64,000 bases of DNA from Brassica napus (taxonomy: Eukaryota; Streptophyta; Magnoliopsida; Brassicales; Brassicaceae). Below the pieces are notes generated by a model that had not been told where the DNA came from, made no database searches, and saw nothing but the letters and a program-made list of their open reading frames with translations. Each line of letters starts with the position of its first letter. Position 1 is the stretch's first letter. Below, one piece after another: positions 1-10,721 of the stretch. The stretch covers positions 10,519,065 through 10,583,064 of the forward strand of contig NC_063452.1 in assembly GCF_020379485.1 (NCBI RefSeq). The letters are read 5' to 3'. Both the position numbers and the translations under genes were made by a program.

Positions 1-61
1 CAAATTATGTATATATACATAATTACATATATTTACAGAAAATTACATACATATATATTAT

Positions 62-178
62 ATGGAATCAACGCCTCCACCGCTCCACCATCGGCTCCGC
101 CACCGGCTTCTCCACCGGCTTCTCCACCGACACCTCCATCAGCTTTTACACCTCCACTTGCTCTGGATGCCATGGGTT
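62..178 (+). other. Pro/Ala-rich open stretch, possible relic of a coding exon
   Basis: One plus frame reads as an Ala/Pro/Ser-rich peptide built from repeats of the type PPASPPASPP, ending at a TAA at 176-178. It has no clear start and could be the end of a hydroxyproline-rich protein or a low-complexity relic. No family is recognised. It lies just outside the copia insertion. Confidence 0.15.
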
Positions 179-240
179 AAGAGATGACTCAGTCTGTTTG
201 TAGAGCCACCAGTGTTACGGCTGAAGCGACGAACTGATAT

Positions 241-301
241 GCTCGCCACGCCTTCTCCGCCGTCAGGCTTCTTATGCCTCCTCCGCCATCAGGCTTCTTC
301 T
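241..301. repeat. Left half of a ~26-bp minisatellite, interrupted by the copia insertion
   Basis: Units resembling TCAGGCTTCTTATGCCTCCT repeat here and resume at 13213-13310 on the other side of the copia element. The copia element therefore landed inside this small tandem array. The last five bases (297-301, CTTCT) are the left copy of the target-site duplication. Confidence 0.6.
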
Positions 302-726
302 TGTTAGATAAATTCTTTATGATTCATCAATATGAATCATTTAACTGTATGATTCTCTGATTGAATAGACATAAGCGGAAGCGTACCTGATGTATCCATT
401 GCTTAAGGATCTGAAATTAGGGAATGGATCTTCCAAAGCAAACCTTATGCGACTTTAGTTCTCTATTAATGGGATATAGAGAGATTTTGTATTTTCGGCT
501 AGGGTTACCTTGCGAACCATAACTCTCTTTATATAGAAAATTAATTTCTATTTCAGCCCTTCATTAAACTAGAAATTATTTAAGGTATCCACATATAAAT
601 ATTTCATAACAATTATGCCCAAGCCTTTACTTTATTCACAATACTGACCACTTAAATAGGCTAATTGATTAATGGCCCTATCACATTTATTCCTTAACAT
701 ATGTGACCCCACCATATGATCTTACA
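302..726 (-). repeat. 3' LTR of the copia element
   Basis: This 425-bp LTR has TGTTAG...CTTACA ends and the same length as its partner at 12788-13212. The right edge abuts a purine-rich tract when read on the minus strand, which marks it as the 3' LTR. Confidence 0.93.
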
Positions 727-1250
727 ATCTCCCATTGGGTCATATATGTGCCTTAGAATGTGATAGACTGTATGAGCACTCTTTATGCTATTAATCCCGA
801 GAGCATAAACAATCTCGTCCATTAGTTATACCAACATAGGACCATGGCAGCTTTTGTTACATTCTTTCATAACTAAACCTTCCACAATCACATGCATCAG
901 TCCAACCAAATGACATAGATCAATTATAAAACATGTGGCATGAAAATCACATGGAGTGTGGTCTGTACATGTCGATTTTCAACTGGTCCTACTTTAATGA
1001 GATCAATTTAACCTTATGGTACAAAGCGTATGCCAAAGACTTTAAACTTTATTTCTGATCAGAAAAATGTGCATAACACAACCAAAACATAGAACATAAA
1101 ACAAATGACAAACTCCCACTAAACCAAATGATCCTCAAACACCAAAATACCCATAAGAGCAGTACGCTCATGAAAAACCCTAGGTACAATGCCTTTTGTT
1201 AGAGGATCAGCAATCATACAGTTTGTCTCTAAGTGTTCTATGGTAAACTT

Positions 1251-2276
1251 TCAACTTTGTACCCATTCCTTAACAACTCGGTACTTGATGTCTACAAATT
1301 TAGACTTTACCGAACTCCTACTGTTGTTGGAATACAGAACGGCTGCCTTATTGTCACAATACAACTTGAGTGGTCTTTCAATTCCTTCAAGAATCCTTAG
1401 GCCTGTGACAAAATTTCTCAGCCAAATTCCCTCAGTTGATGCCTCGTAGACTGCTACCAGTTCTGCCGCCATTGTGGACGATGTTACGTGTGATTGCTTA
1501 GCACTACGCCATGAGATCGCCCCACCGGCCAACAGAAAAACATAACCTAATGTAGATTTTCTACTATCTTGGCATCCCGCAAAATCAGAGTCAAAATACC
1601 CAATGATCTCCAAATTATCTGATCTCTGATATGTGAGCATATGGCCTTTTGTTCTCTGCAAGTATCGCATGACCCTTTTGGCTACTTTCCAGTGGTCCAT
1701 GTCCGAATTACTTAAGTATATGCCTAACACTCCAACAATGTACGCAATATCCGGACGCGTACAAACTTGAGCATACATAAGACTCCCTACTGCCGATGCA
1801 TAAGGGATCTTCTGCATCTCCTGAATTTCTAGTTTTCCTTTAGGGCATTGTTCGAGACAAAATTTGTCTCCCTTAGCGATTGGGGTATCTCCGGGTTTGA
1901 AATCATACATGCCAAATATTTTCAGAACTTTATCGATATAGCTCTTTTGTGACAATCCAAGAATTCCTCGAGATCGATCTCGATGAATCTCGATCCCTAA
2001 TACAAAAGATGCCTCACCAAGATCTTTCATCTCAAAATTTCCCTTAAGAAATCTCTTGGTTTCAACCAGCATGCTAATATCGTTAGTGGCCAGAAGTATG
2101 TCATCGACATATAAAACCAGGAAAATACATTTACTTCCACTGAAATTTTGATACACACAATCATCAACCAAATTCACCTCAAAACCAAAGGAGGTGATAA
2201 CCTTATGAAACTTGTGGTACCATTGACGGGAAGCTTGTTTTAGCCCATAGATGGATTTCTTTAATTTACAAACCAT
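1251..2276 (-). pseudogene. copia RT C-terminal half plus RNase H
   Basis: This frame holds the second half of the copia reverse transcriptase, including the KSIYGLKQASRQW motif and the catalytic YVDD box. The connection follows (SAVGSLMYAQVCTRPDIAY), then RNase H (KSTLGYVFLLAGGAISW and LYCDNKAA). The conserved C-terminus probably runs on below 1251 in a broken frame towards the 3' LTR. On the upstream side the frame is cut by the inverted duplication at 2293-2385, so this is a fragment of one broken polyprotein. Confidence 0.92.
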
Positions 2277-2292
2277 ATCTTTTGCATCACCT

Positions 2293-2385
2293 AAGGCAAA
2301 ATTTTATGGTTGTACCATATAAATCGTTTCTTCAATGTCTCCATTGAGAAACGATTTATATGGTACAACCATAACATTTTGCCTT
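2293..2385. repeat. 39-bp inverted duplication inside the copia RT
   Basis: Arms 2293-2331 and 2347-2385 are reverse complements with one mismatch, separated by 15 bases. The arm content codes for the RT stretch just after motif A. On the other side the inverted copy replaces the expected motif A region with its catalytic Asp, which is missing here. Confidence 0.85.
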
Positions 2386-2809
2386 AAAGAAGGGCCATGA
2401 TTGTCCTAAAAGAATCCTTCGAAGATACCGGAGAGAAGGTTTCTTTATAGTCAATCCCCTCTTTCTGAGTATATCCTTTAGCCACTAGACGAGCCTTATA
2501 TCGTATCACATTACCATTCGAATCCCGCTTGGTTTTAAATATCCATTTGCAACCAATGGGTTTCTCTCCTTCTGGTAATTTAACGATCTTCCAAACCTCA
2601 TTATCTAGCATTGACTGATACTCTTCTTTTGCTGTTTCGAGCCACATATCCGACATGGAACAACTCATAGCCTGAAGGAAGGTGATTGGATCATCTTCCA
2701 AAAGAGTTTGATTTTCCTCATGTTCCATTAGAAATACTATATAATCATCCGGAATAACATTTCTCTTAACTCGGGTGGATCGCCTAAGAGTAACTTGATC
2801 TTGTTGCAC
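2384..2809 (-). pseudogene. copia reverse transcriptase, N-terminal part
   Basis: The frame encodes the start of the copia RT, with signatures such as GCKWIFKTKRDSNG, YKARLVAKGYTQKEGIDY and ETFSPVSS. It stops right at the inverted duplication that destroys motif A. It belongs to the same polyprotein as the fragments at 1251-2276 and 2982-3442. Confidence 0.9.
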
Positions 2810-2981
2810 TGGTTCTTGATGATTTTGATTTTGACCTTCTTATACGATATCATCGACAACCTGAGTTGGAGGGACGACATTATTATCAACCTGAGGATCC
2901 AAATTTACTTCATCAGAAGAAACTATACGAATCGGTATGGGTACCGGAGCTGATTCTTCCTCAAAGGTGATATCCTTAACC

Positions 2982-3442
2982 TTATTTCTCTCCCCCAAAA
3001 TCAATATCCTCAAAGAACGTAGTTATACCCATCTCAAAAATATTCTTAGCAGTGGGATCGTAAAACTTATACCCCGTTGAGCGCTCCGAATAACCAATAA
3101 AGTAACTGCTAACTGTTCTTGAGTCCAGTTTCTTTTCATTCGGCTTATAAGGCCTTGCCTCAGCTGGACATACCCATATATGAAGGTGCTTCAGACTAGG
3201 CTTTCGACCAGTCCAAAGCTCATAAGGGGTTTTAGCAGTTGCTTTAGTTGGTACCCTATTAAGAATGTATGCTGCAGTCTTTAGTGCCTCTCCCCAGAGT
3301 GATTCAGGCAAGGAGGAATGACAAGTCATACTCCTCACCATGTCCTTAAGAGTGTGATTCCTTCTCTCAGACACACCATTCATGCTAGGCGTCCCTGGCA
3401 TGGTGTATTGAGGCACAATACCACATTCCTCTAGGTATCTGG
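2982..3442 (-). pseudogene. copia integrase, C-terminal part (downstream of the nested insertion)
   Basis: This frame carries the third acidic integrase residue in GVSERRN, followed by the region with [16 protein letters not shown] and [18 protein letters not shown]. Its upstream end is the target site of the nested retrotransposon. Removing that insertion and one TCTGG copy joins it in frame to the integrase fragment at 9791-10178. Confidence 0.9.
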
Positions 3443-3961
3443 TGTTGGAGGAGAATCTAGCACTCCTCCACAAGGCCCATCGAATAACGGGATTCGGCCC
3501 ATTAGCGATAAAAGCTCAAGCAGAATCAGTCAACTGATCGATCGATCGACCCATGAATATAGTCAACTGAATGACTTGGAGAAGCCTCGGCTCGGTAGAC
3601 CCCCATTTAGCCCGAAGGCCCATCAAGCATAGGATCAGGCCTGGGCCTCTAGGGCGAACTCAGTCCTAGGGCAAACGAAAGATAAACAAACGGAAGCTAT
3701 AAAAGGGCGTCGAAGTGGAAAGAGAGGGGGATCCGCAAACAGACACTAAGACACTGACGGCAAGATCTAGGGTTTACGACCAATCGTTCTCCTTAGTGTT
3801 TCCATCGGAGTCTTTCAACAAAGCTCCGACCTTTTCCTTCTTCCCTTAGTCTCTTTGTAATCTCATTCGTTTATCTCATATTGTGAATAAAACGTCTTTG
3901 TAAGACCCACAAGACCGAGTTCATTTTGTTATCATTCGATCTACCAAACTCGTATTCAACA
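3443..3961 (+). repeat. 5' LTR of the nested Tat-like element
   Basis: This is a 519-bp LTR with TG...CA ends. A TATAAAAG box lies at about 3700, and a likely polyadenylation area (GTGAATAAAACG) follows. By eye it differs from the 3' copy at roughly 25 positions, including a small indel. Confidence 0.9.
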
Positions 3962-3980
3962 TTTGGCGCCCACCGTGGGG
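3962..3980 (+). promoter_or_regulatory. Primer binding site of the nested element
   Basis: The sequence TTTGGCGCCCACCGTGGGG directly follows the LTR end. Sites with a TGGCGCC core are common in plant gypsy elements of the Tat/Athila branch. The exact tRNA cannot be named from sequence alone. Confidence 0.65.
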
Positions 3981-4009
3981 CCTTACAGAGTAACGGTCAC
4001 GAATTCAGT

Positions 4010-5976
4010 ATGAGTCCCGACGAAACATCCGCTGACAGTAACAGACCGTCGGCCTCTGTTACGCCGATTCCCGATGCTCCGGTCGCTCCGAACCCATCCA
4101 TTCCCGAGATGCTGCAGGCCATCATGGCATGTTTCATTCAACAAGAAGAAACCAACAAAGCTACGAGCGACCGTCTGGCCGCACTCGCCGCCGCTCTCGG
4201 AACCCTAGATGGCGAAAACGACAGAGCGGAAACGGCAAGAAGAAGGTTGTTCGCAACCACAAACCCTAACCTTGGAGTCGAACAACCAACAGACGAAGCA
4301 AACCCTACGAACGGCGAGACTGCACAAACGACTGACGGCTCAAACTCTATGACTAGCCACCAGATCGCCGATCTGCAACTCTCACTGCGGGACATACACT
4401 CTAAGATACATCATGTCAAGGCTTCCACACCAGAGATCGAACGCGTTCTCACCACCACCCGGCGAAACCCTTTCACCCAGCGGATAAAACTCTGTATCCT
4501 TCCATACAAGGGGGATTCGGATCCGACCGATCACATGACCGCTTTCAACATAGCTATGGGTCGAAATCACTTCTCTGACGAAGAGAGAGACGCATGCCTC
4601 TGCCAACTCTTTGTCGAGAGCCTCTCTGGACCGGCCCTAAGTTGGTTTTCACATTTAAAAGAGGGTTCGATCGATAGCTTCGACGACCTGTTCGCCTCTT
4701 TCCTCAAAAACTACATCATGTGGTCCCGTCAAGGAACATCCATGGCCGACCTACGGAAACTATCCCAGTCGCAAAACGAAAGTCCCAAGGACTTTATGGA
4801 AAAATTCAAGCTAGTACTATCAAAGGTACCTACCCCGGATCACACCACCGTCGAAGCCTTGACCAACACGCTTTGGATTAACTCCATGTTTCGAGACTAC
4901 CTCAGGATTAACCCAACTATAACCATCGAAGACGCTCTGCACGATTCAAAGAACTTTATCAAGATGGATGAAGACAAGCGAGCTTACAACGCCAAGCAGC
5001 AGGCTCTAAAGCCGACGGCATCGAAGACATCAGACGCCCAAGAGCCACGACAGCACGTCCCTTACAAAAAGAAAGGACACGTCTATGCGATCTCCGAGGA
5101 TGATCAATCTGGTGTAGTTGCTGCGGTACGTGATCCAGGGTGGAACGTATGGGAACGCGATACCGAAAGAAAAAACGCAGCAGTCCCGCAAGCCCGCATC
5201 CGCCAACTCTAAGAACTCATACGACCAGAACAAGTTCTGCAAGTACCATGATATGAGAGGTCATGACACCAAAGAATGCAGACACCTCTACGAGGCATGG
5301 CTCGCCTCCACCAACGACAGTCGCACTGAGGTTGAACCACCGAAACCAAAAACAGTAAAAGTTGGAGCAAGAGCAAGGACAAGAAGAAAAAGTCCAACGA
5401 AAAAAGGAAGAAGACTCCCCTCCGGCAGACGATGGCGACCAATCACATCATGACGAGGAGTCAACCTCCGACGAAGAAAAACCGAAAGCTCGGCGAAAGA
5501 TTTTCAAAATCCGAGCCACGCCATCCCTTGCCCCATCCACAACGGCAAAGCCGGAGGACGATCTACGTCAATCACTCAACCAAAAATCAGGGAAGACGAT
5601 CGAAAGCCTCACACCCACCAACAGCACGATTATGGAAATCGATGGCACACCGCTTAGGATCAGTCGTTCCATAAGGAAGCTCAATGTTTCAGACGCTCGA
5701 CACGTCCTAGACGCCAAGAGAAAGGACCCACTCCACCGGCAAGATGAACTTAAACGGGAGCTGTGGTTAAACAATCAATCTGATTGTATCGAGACGACTG
5801 ATCTCCGAATTAAGCTCAACTCGAAGATCCTGGATCATCGCGAAAAACTCAAACGATGCAAGACTGACCGTTCCAAAGCGGAGCCAGAACGAACGAACAG
5901 CACGACCCGAGGAAGAGCATCAAGAGCAATTTCAGCGCTTGAATTTGATCATGGGAGGATCCCCCCCCTGATATGA
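4010..5976 (+). pseudogene. Tat-like gag, frameshifted
   Basis: The ATG at 4010 opens a frame to 5212 with a retrotransposon gag domain (RIKLCILPYKGDSDPTDHM, CLCQLFVESLSGPALSWF, MADLRKLSQSQNESPKDFME). The frame then shifts, and the zinc-knuckle-like part (FCKYHDMRGHDTKEC) lies in the frame 5118-5453. A third frame runs 5362-5976. The region around 5880-5976 in another frame contains the conserved LIMGGSPP segment found near the gag-pol junction of Tat elements. Protease, RT and integrase are absent after this point, so pol was probably deleted. Confidence 0.75.
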
Positions 5977-6052
5977 CGCATCAAGTTACTACATGCTGGT
6001 TGGTCGTTTACTAGCGGCCCATCTTGATCATACAAGAATTCAACACGCTCCG
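5890..6052 (+). repeat. Inverted repeat arm A inside the nested element
   Basis: This segment at the gag end reappears in reverse complement at 8452-8625 with scattered mismatches; both contain the palindrome-like GGGAGGATCC run next to a poly-C/poly-G stretch. The two arms bracket the antisense ORF region. Confidence 0.8.
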
Positions 6053-6361
6053 ACGTAGCAACAAGAAGCTTCCCGGATGGAGGATCTAATCCACCCCAAA
6101 GCGCGCGACGACCAACAAGCGGAGAAACGACGAGCTCTTCGCCGTCTTCGATTGAGCGACCAACAACGTCTTTTTCCACCGTCTTCCTTTTCTTCCTGGT
6201 CAACTCCTGCGGGCCCTCTACCCGATTGTCCTCGCTTTCTCCCCCTATCTCTTCAGCCGAACGGTTCGCTCCTCTGCGGTCCTTGTCAGGCTCATTTTTT
6301 CCTTCTTCAAGGCAAGCCATAGCCTCCTTAGAAGACTTCTTTTTCTTCTTCTTCTTTATTT

Positions 6362-8098
6362 TTAGGTCGAGCGATCATCAGTAGAGCAGTCAACAGGCTC
6401 TTTCGCTGCAGCACCGTCCGACAAAGCGCCTGTTTCATCATTCGGTGAATCCTCAACCCTACCATTGTTTTCCTCCGAAGCGTTCATGGAACTGAAGCTT
6501 TCACCGCCCAGTTGGGCGCTAAGAATGTCGCTGTAACTCGGGTATGCCTTTGGAACTTTGCCCATGAATGGAAGCGGCAATCTGTTTCCTTTCGTTTCTT
6601 CACAAGGAACGTTCGTCGCCCAGCCAGCTGAAAAGAGGAAAAAGACGATCAACGTGCGAACACCAAGAGGTATGACGATCAAACTTCTTCCAAAGGGAAG
6701 TAATGACAAAGTTAAATACACAGCACAACCTTTGGCGATCCGTCGTCGTTGGTCGCGAATATTTGTCTCGTCGAAACTTTTCCACTCATGTTTCTTCAAA
6801 GCCAAGATCTTAAGAACTTCGAGCCAAAAAGGCTGCGGATATGCGACGGTGTTGGGATGAACAACTGTAAAATAACCAAAGAAAAGGTCAGAATCAATGG
6901 TAACCGAAATCGCTCGACATAGAGTATATACCGATACGATGGCTCCATAAAAATAGAGAGTTATCGCCCGGAGGTTCCTCAAAAGCAATTTTGTCCGCCT
7001 TAACATAGAAATAAGAGCGCTGTCAAGCCTTGGTCGTCGACGGATGGCCCGATAAAAGATGGAGACCCGATCGCATCTGCACCGCGCAGATGCCGTTCGG
7101 CTTGGGCTGAGTCTGCGCTAACTCTTCAAAAACGCGGACGGCCAACGAAACATCTATTTCCGCTGCCACCACCATCAGCGCCACAGAAATTCTAACGGCT
7201 CCAACCATTAACTGCGTCAGAGCAATGTCTCGACGTGAACAGTATGAAGTAATCAGGCGAGGGATCGGAAACCATAGCTTCGAATCTTTCTCGAAGAAAG
7301 ACTCATAAACGCAGTAAAAGCCAATCGGAAAAGACCAAGGGCGCTGGTCCGCTCTAGGAGTCATGAAAGTCGCACCGAAATCTTCACATCTCCTTAACAG
7401 TGACGACACACTCTTCACTGAGGAACAAGTCGGCAAAACATCTTCCCAACCCTGCTCCGCGACGACCGAGGGACGCGAATTCTCTCGAGGGAGATCCAAA
7501 AGCTGCTCGATCGATCCGCTACCACTGAGGCGAAACGGGGTCAGCCGTCGACACCCTCTTCCGTTGATCCCAGTCGAGCTAGGGCGTTCCCCGACACCCT
7601 TCGTGGCGACCATAGGATCGCTCCTCATCTCACCCGAAGCAATTTGATCTCCATCATCGCTCGCGCAAACACCGTTCCCGTCTTCCCTAGATCCCCCTGG
7701 ACGCCAGAGATCAAAACGCCTTGGCGCGAGCTCAAACTTACCGCATCGTTGCGTATAGGGTCCCGGTGAGCTCTCATCGTGGATGCCAATAACTTCGGGC
7801 CGATTGATGGATTCTCCGAAGGAGCCTGATTTTTCATCACCCCTTTTCCTTTTTCGGATTCCGAATATCTCTCCCAAGGGAGTGAGGCCATTCGATCGAT
7901 CGACGACACACACCGGAGCAATCGACGAACCCCGCGGCGGCAGATCGGAGAAACCAAACAAAAAAAGGAGAGGAAAGGGGGGGGGGGCGGGAGAAAAAGA
8001 AAAAGAGCGGCGGGAGAAAAAGAAAAAGAGAGAGAGAGAGGAAAGAGAAAGTACCTTTTAATCTGAGGAGAAGTAAAGAAATGAGAGGAGAGCCCCAT
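6362..8098 (-). pseudogene. Antisense ORF cassette of the Tat-like element
   Basis: The minus frame 7961-7023 (312 codons) contains a segment, IGFYCVYESFF...FPIPRLITSY, resembling the uncharacterised 'plant transposon' proteins common in Brassicaceae. After a TGA at 7023-7025 the same frame continues with YFYVKADKIAFEE, which fits one nonsense mutation. A likely intron follows (GTATAT...TTACAG, about 6870-6931 on the minus strand), then a frame 6362-6870 with PFWLEVLKILALKKHEW. The N-terminus is uncertain: the overlapping frame 7625-8098 has a low-complexity Phe/Pro-rich start. No catalytic motif is recognised, and the function of such antisense ORFs is unknown. Confidence 0.55.
7975..8045 (+). 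repeat. Low-complexity G/GA tract
   Basis: A run of G, GGGAGAAAAAG-type repeats and (GA)n occupies the putative 5' end of the antisense ORF. It translates to a Phe/Ser/Pro-rich artefact on the minus strand. Confidence 0.7.
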
Positions 8099-8250
8099 AT
8101 TTATAGTATAGAGGCACGGACTTCGAGAATACTGCCATCATTAAGCCTATTGGGCCTACGGCGGCGCCTCGTTTCTTATGCCAACAAAGGTTGTGATAAA
8201 AACCGACCAGCTGAAAAGGAAACCAACGGTCAATAGTTATATTCCGCGGG

Positions 8251-8873
8251 CCGAAACTGTTCCACGTGGAGCATATCAGTCGCATGCCGATCGATTGATA
8301 CGCCATCAACCCAACGCCCAAAAATGGCCTCGAACGGTCATTATCACATATATTCAACCGATCGATTGATAACTAGCTCTATCAGGACGCAATGACGTGC
8401 GAAGTTCCTTTGTGCGAGATAGTCGAACGATCGCTCATTGAACGAAATTCTGAGCGTGTTGAATTCTTGTATGATCAAGATGGGCTGCAAGTAAACGACC
8501 AACCAGCCTGTAGTAACTTGATGCGTCAGATCAGGGGGGGATCCTCCCATGATCACGTTCAAGCGCTGAAATTTCTCTTGATGCTCTTCCTCGGGTCGTG
8601 CCGTTCGCTCGGCCCTAAGTGAATTGAGACGCTTACGTAGATCTTGAGTCTTGTGTTGATACGGGATGAGCCGAAACCGTCCGACGTGGAGCATATCAGC
8701 CGCATGCCGATCGATTGATACGCCATTAACCCAACGCTCAGAAACGGCCTCGAACGGTCATTATCACATATATTCAACCGATCGATTGATAACTAGCTCT
8801 ATCAGGACGCAATGACATGCGAAGTTCCTTTGTGCGAGATAGTCGAACGATCGCTCATTGAACGAAATTCTGA
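8251..8873 (+). repeat. Direct duplication with 420-bp period
   Basis: The block 8251-8453 is repeated at 8671-8873 at an exact 420-bp offset with few mismatches, starting CCGAAAC and ending at GAACGAAATTCTGA. Inverted repeat arm B sits between the two copies. Confidence 0.85.
8452..8625 (-). repeat. Inverted repeat arm B inside the nested element
   Basis: This is the reverse complement of 5890-6052. On the minus strand it encodes the gag-pol junction peptide around VIMGGSPP, so it is a flipped copy of the gag end. With arm A it flanks the antisense cassette. Confidence 0.8.
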
Positions 8874-9267
8874 TACCCGACTGATCAAGGATCAAGATCG
8901 ATCGATCGACCCACCAGCATATACTTAGCGTAGGGCAATCGATCAACCCAAAAGAAAAAAGGTGGGGGGGGGGGGTCCAATGTCAATCAGTCATACCTAA
9001 AAATCGCAGCCAAAGACGGTCCGACCAAGCTATAAGAACCGTTTCTCACATACGCAAATCAATCGATCGCACTCGACGTCTACCAGCACGCACTTGGCAC
9101 ATGGTGATCGATCGATACAAGAAATCCCGATGTCCTAAGCATATATCGATCAATCGTACCACAAACTCGCAGCTAAAGATGGCACAGCCCCATTATTATC
9201 ATAGCCAAAATCTTGACGGCCGCTCTCGAGAAATTGAGTTTCTCAAGAACGAACTAGGGGGGCTTAC

Positions 9268-9785
9268 TGTTGGAGGAGAATCTAGCACTACTCCACAAGC
9301 CCCATCGAATAACGGGATTCGACCATTTAGCGATAAAAGCTCAAGCAGAATCATTCAACTGATCGATCGATCGACCCATGAATATGGTCAACTGAATGAC
9401 TTCGGGAAGCCTCGGCTCGGTAGACCCCCGTTTAGCCCGAAGGCCCATCAAGCATAGGATCAGGCCTGGGCCTCTAGGGCGAACTCAGTCCTAGGGCGAA
9501 AGAAAGATAAACAAACGGAAGCTATAAAAGGGCGTCGAAGTGAAACGAGAGGGGGATCCGCAAACAGCACTAAGACACTGACGGCAAGATCTAGGGTTTA
9601 CGACCGATCGCTCTCCTTAGTGTTTCCGTCGGAGTCTTTCAACAAAGCTCCGACCTTTTCCTTCTTTCCTTAATCTCTTTGTAATCTCGTTCGTTTATCT
9701 CATATTGTGAATAAAACGTCTTTGTAAGACCCACAAGACCGAATTCATTTCTTTATCATTCGATCTACCAAACTCGTATTCAACA
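9268..9785 (+). repeat. 3' LTR of the nested Tat-like element
   Basis: This is a 518-bp LTR copy ending TTCAACA, followed by the target duplication TCTGG (9786-9790). It is preceded by the purine tract AGGGGGGCTTAC. Confidence 0.9.
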
Positions 9786-9790
9786 TCTGG

Positions 9791-10178
9791 CAAACGGTCC
9801 TGGACGTTGTTCACCTGAACCATCATACCGACCATAGTATTCACCACCACGATCAGATCTGACAGACTTTATCCTTCGGTCGAGTTGGTTCTCAACCTCA
9901 GCCTTAAACCTTTTGAATACGTCCAAAGATTCCGATTTCTCATGAATGAGAAATAGGTATGCATATCGAGAATAATCGTCAATGAATGATATAAAGTATT
10001 GTTGACCACTCCAAGAAGCCGTAGGGAACGGTCCACAAATATCTGTATGTATCAACTCAAGGACTTTCGTAGCTATATATGCACCTAATCTCTTATGCTT
10101 GGTCTGTTTTCCTTTAATGCAATTCACACATATATCCCAATCTGTGAACTTTAGAGAACTCAACATACCTTCTGACAC
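9791..10178 (-). pseudogene. copia integrase, N-terminal part and core
   Basis: This frame contains the end of the pre-integrase zinc region (CVNCIKGKQTKHK), the first catalytic Asp in LIHTDICGPFPTASW and the second in SDRGGEYYG. It runs straight into the nested insertion. The reading phase matches the integrase remainder at 2982-3442 once the insertion is ignored. Confidence 0.92.
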
Positions 10179-10210
10179 AAGACGCTCAACTCTATTTCTA
10201 GAGTTGTGAC

Positions 10211-10714
10211 CTAGGCGTTGGTGCCAAGAGTTCCCGAATTTGCATCTTCGAACTTTCGTTTAGTACTTCTTGATTCAACATTTAAACTTTCATCCTTAGA
10301 GTTTATAATGTCAAGCATGTAAAGACTGTGATTTTCCAAAAGTTTACCGGTCCCAATAAATACTGAATTTAAAGACAAAGTAGCAGTTCCTTTCTCAGTT
10401 AGACAAGAATAACCTGAGTTGTCTAACCAAGGACCGGAAACCAAATTACGTCTAAAAGATGGTACAACAAAAGTGTCTTTCAAATCCAGAAAATGACCGG
10501 AACTAAAAAACAGTCTAAAATGCGTGATTGCCTCCACATGCACCGGACTCCCATTAGCCACATGAATGCGTCTTTCAGCATCAGTTGGAATTCGGAAGCT
10601 TAGGCATCCCTGAAGCGAAACACTGATGTTAGTAGTAGCACCGGAGTCTAACGACCAAGTGTTTCTAGGTACTTCAATCAAGTTCGTTTCCGAACAGACC
10701 AAAGCAAGGAACAT
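10211..10714 (-). pseudogene. copia protease region
   Basis: The frame contains the aspartic protease motif WSLDSGATTNIS and the following region leading to pre-integrase. It is one frame away from neighbouring gag and integrase fragments, showing small indels. This is the PR part of the polyprotein. Confidence 0.88.
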
Positions 10715-10721
10715 ACCTTTC

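Larger units (their letters stand above)
3443..9785 (+). mobile_element. Tat-like Ty3/gypsy derivative without pol, nested in the copia integrase
   Basis: Direct LTRs at 3443-3961 and 9268-9785 (TGTTGG...TTCAACA) are flanked by TCTGG at 3438-3442 and 9786-9790. After the 5' LTR comes a TGGCGCC-type primer site, and before the 3' LTR a GGGGGG-containing purine tract. The interior has a sense gag, no recognisable RT or integrase, and an antisense ORF region. Antisense extra ORFs are known in the Tat lineage of plant gypsy elements, which together with the gag type supports this placement. An internal inverted duplication and a direct duplication show that the interior was rearranged. It is non-autonomous. 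Confidence 0.85.

Noticed and set aside
1189..1449. Plus-strand 86-codon frame
   Set aside because: It is the shadow of copia RNase H on the opposite strand.
4138..4606. Minus-strand frames opposite the Tat-like gag
   Set aside because: They are antisense shadows of a convincing gag frame with no recognisable motif.
8178..9457. Small frames in the 3' part of the Tat-like element
   Set aside because: They derive from the direct and inverted duplications and the LTR; only the gag-end peptide is recognisable.
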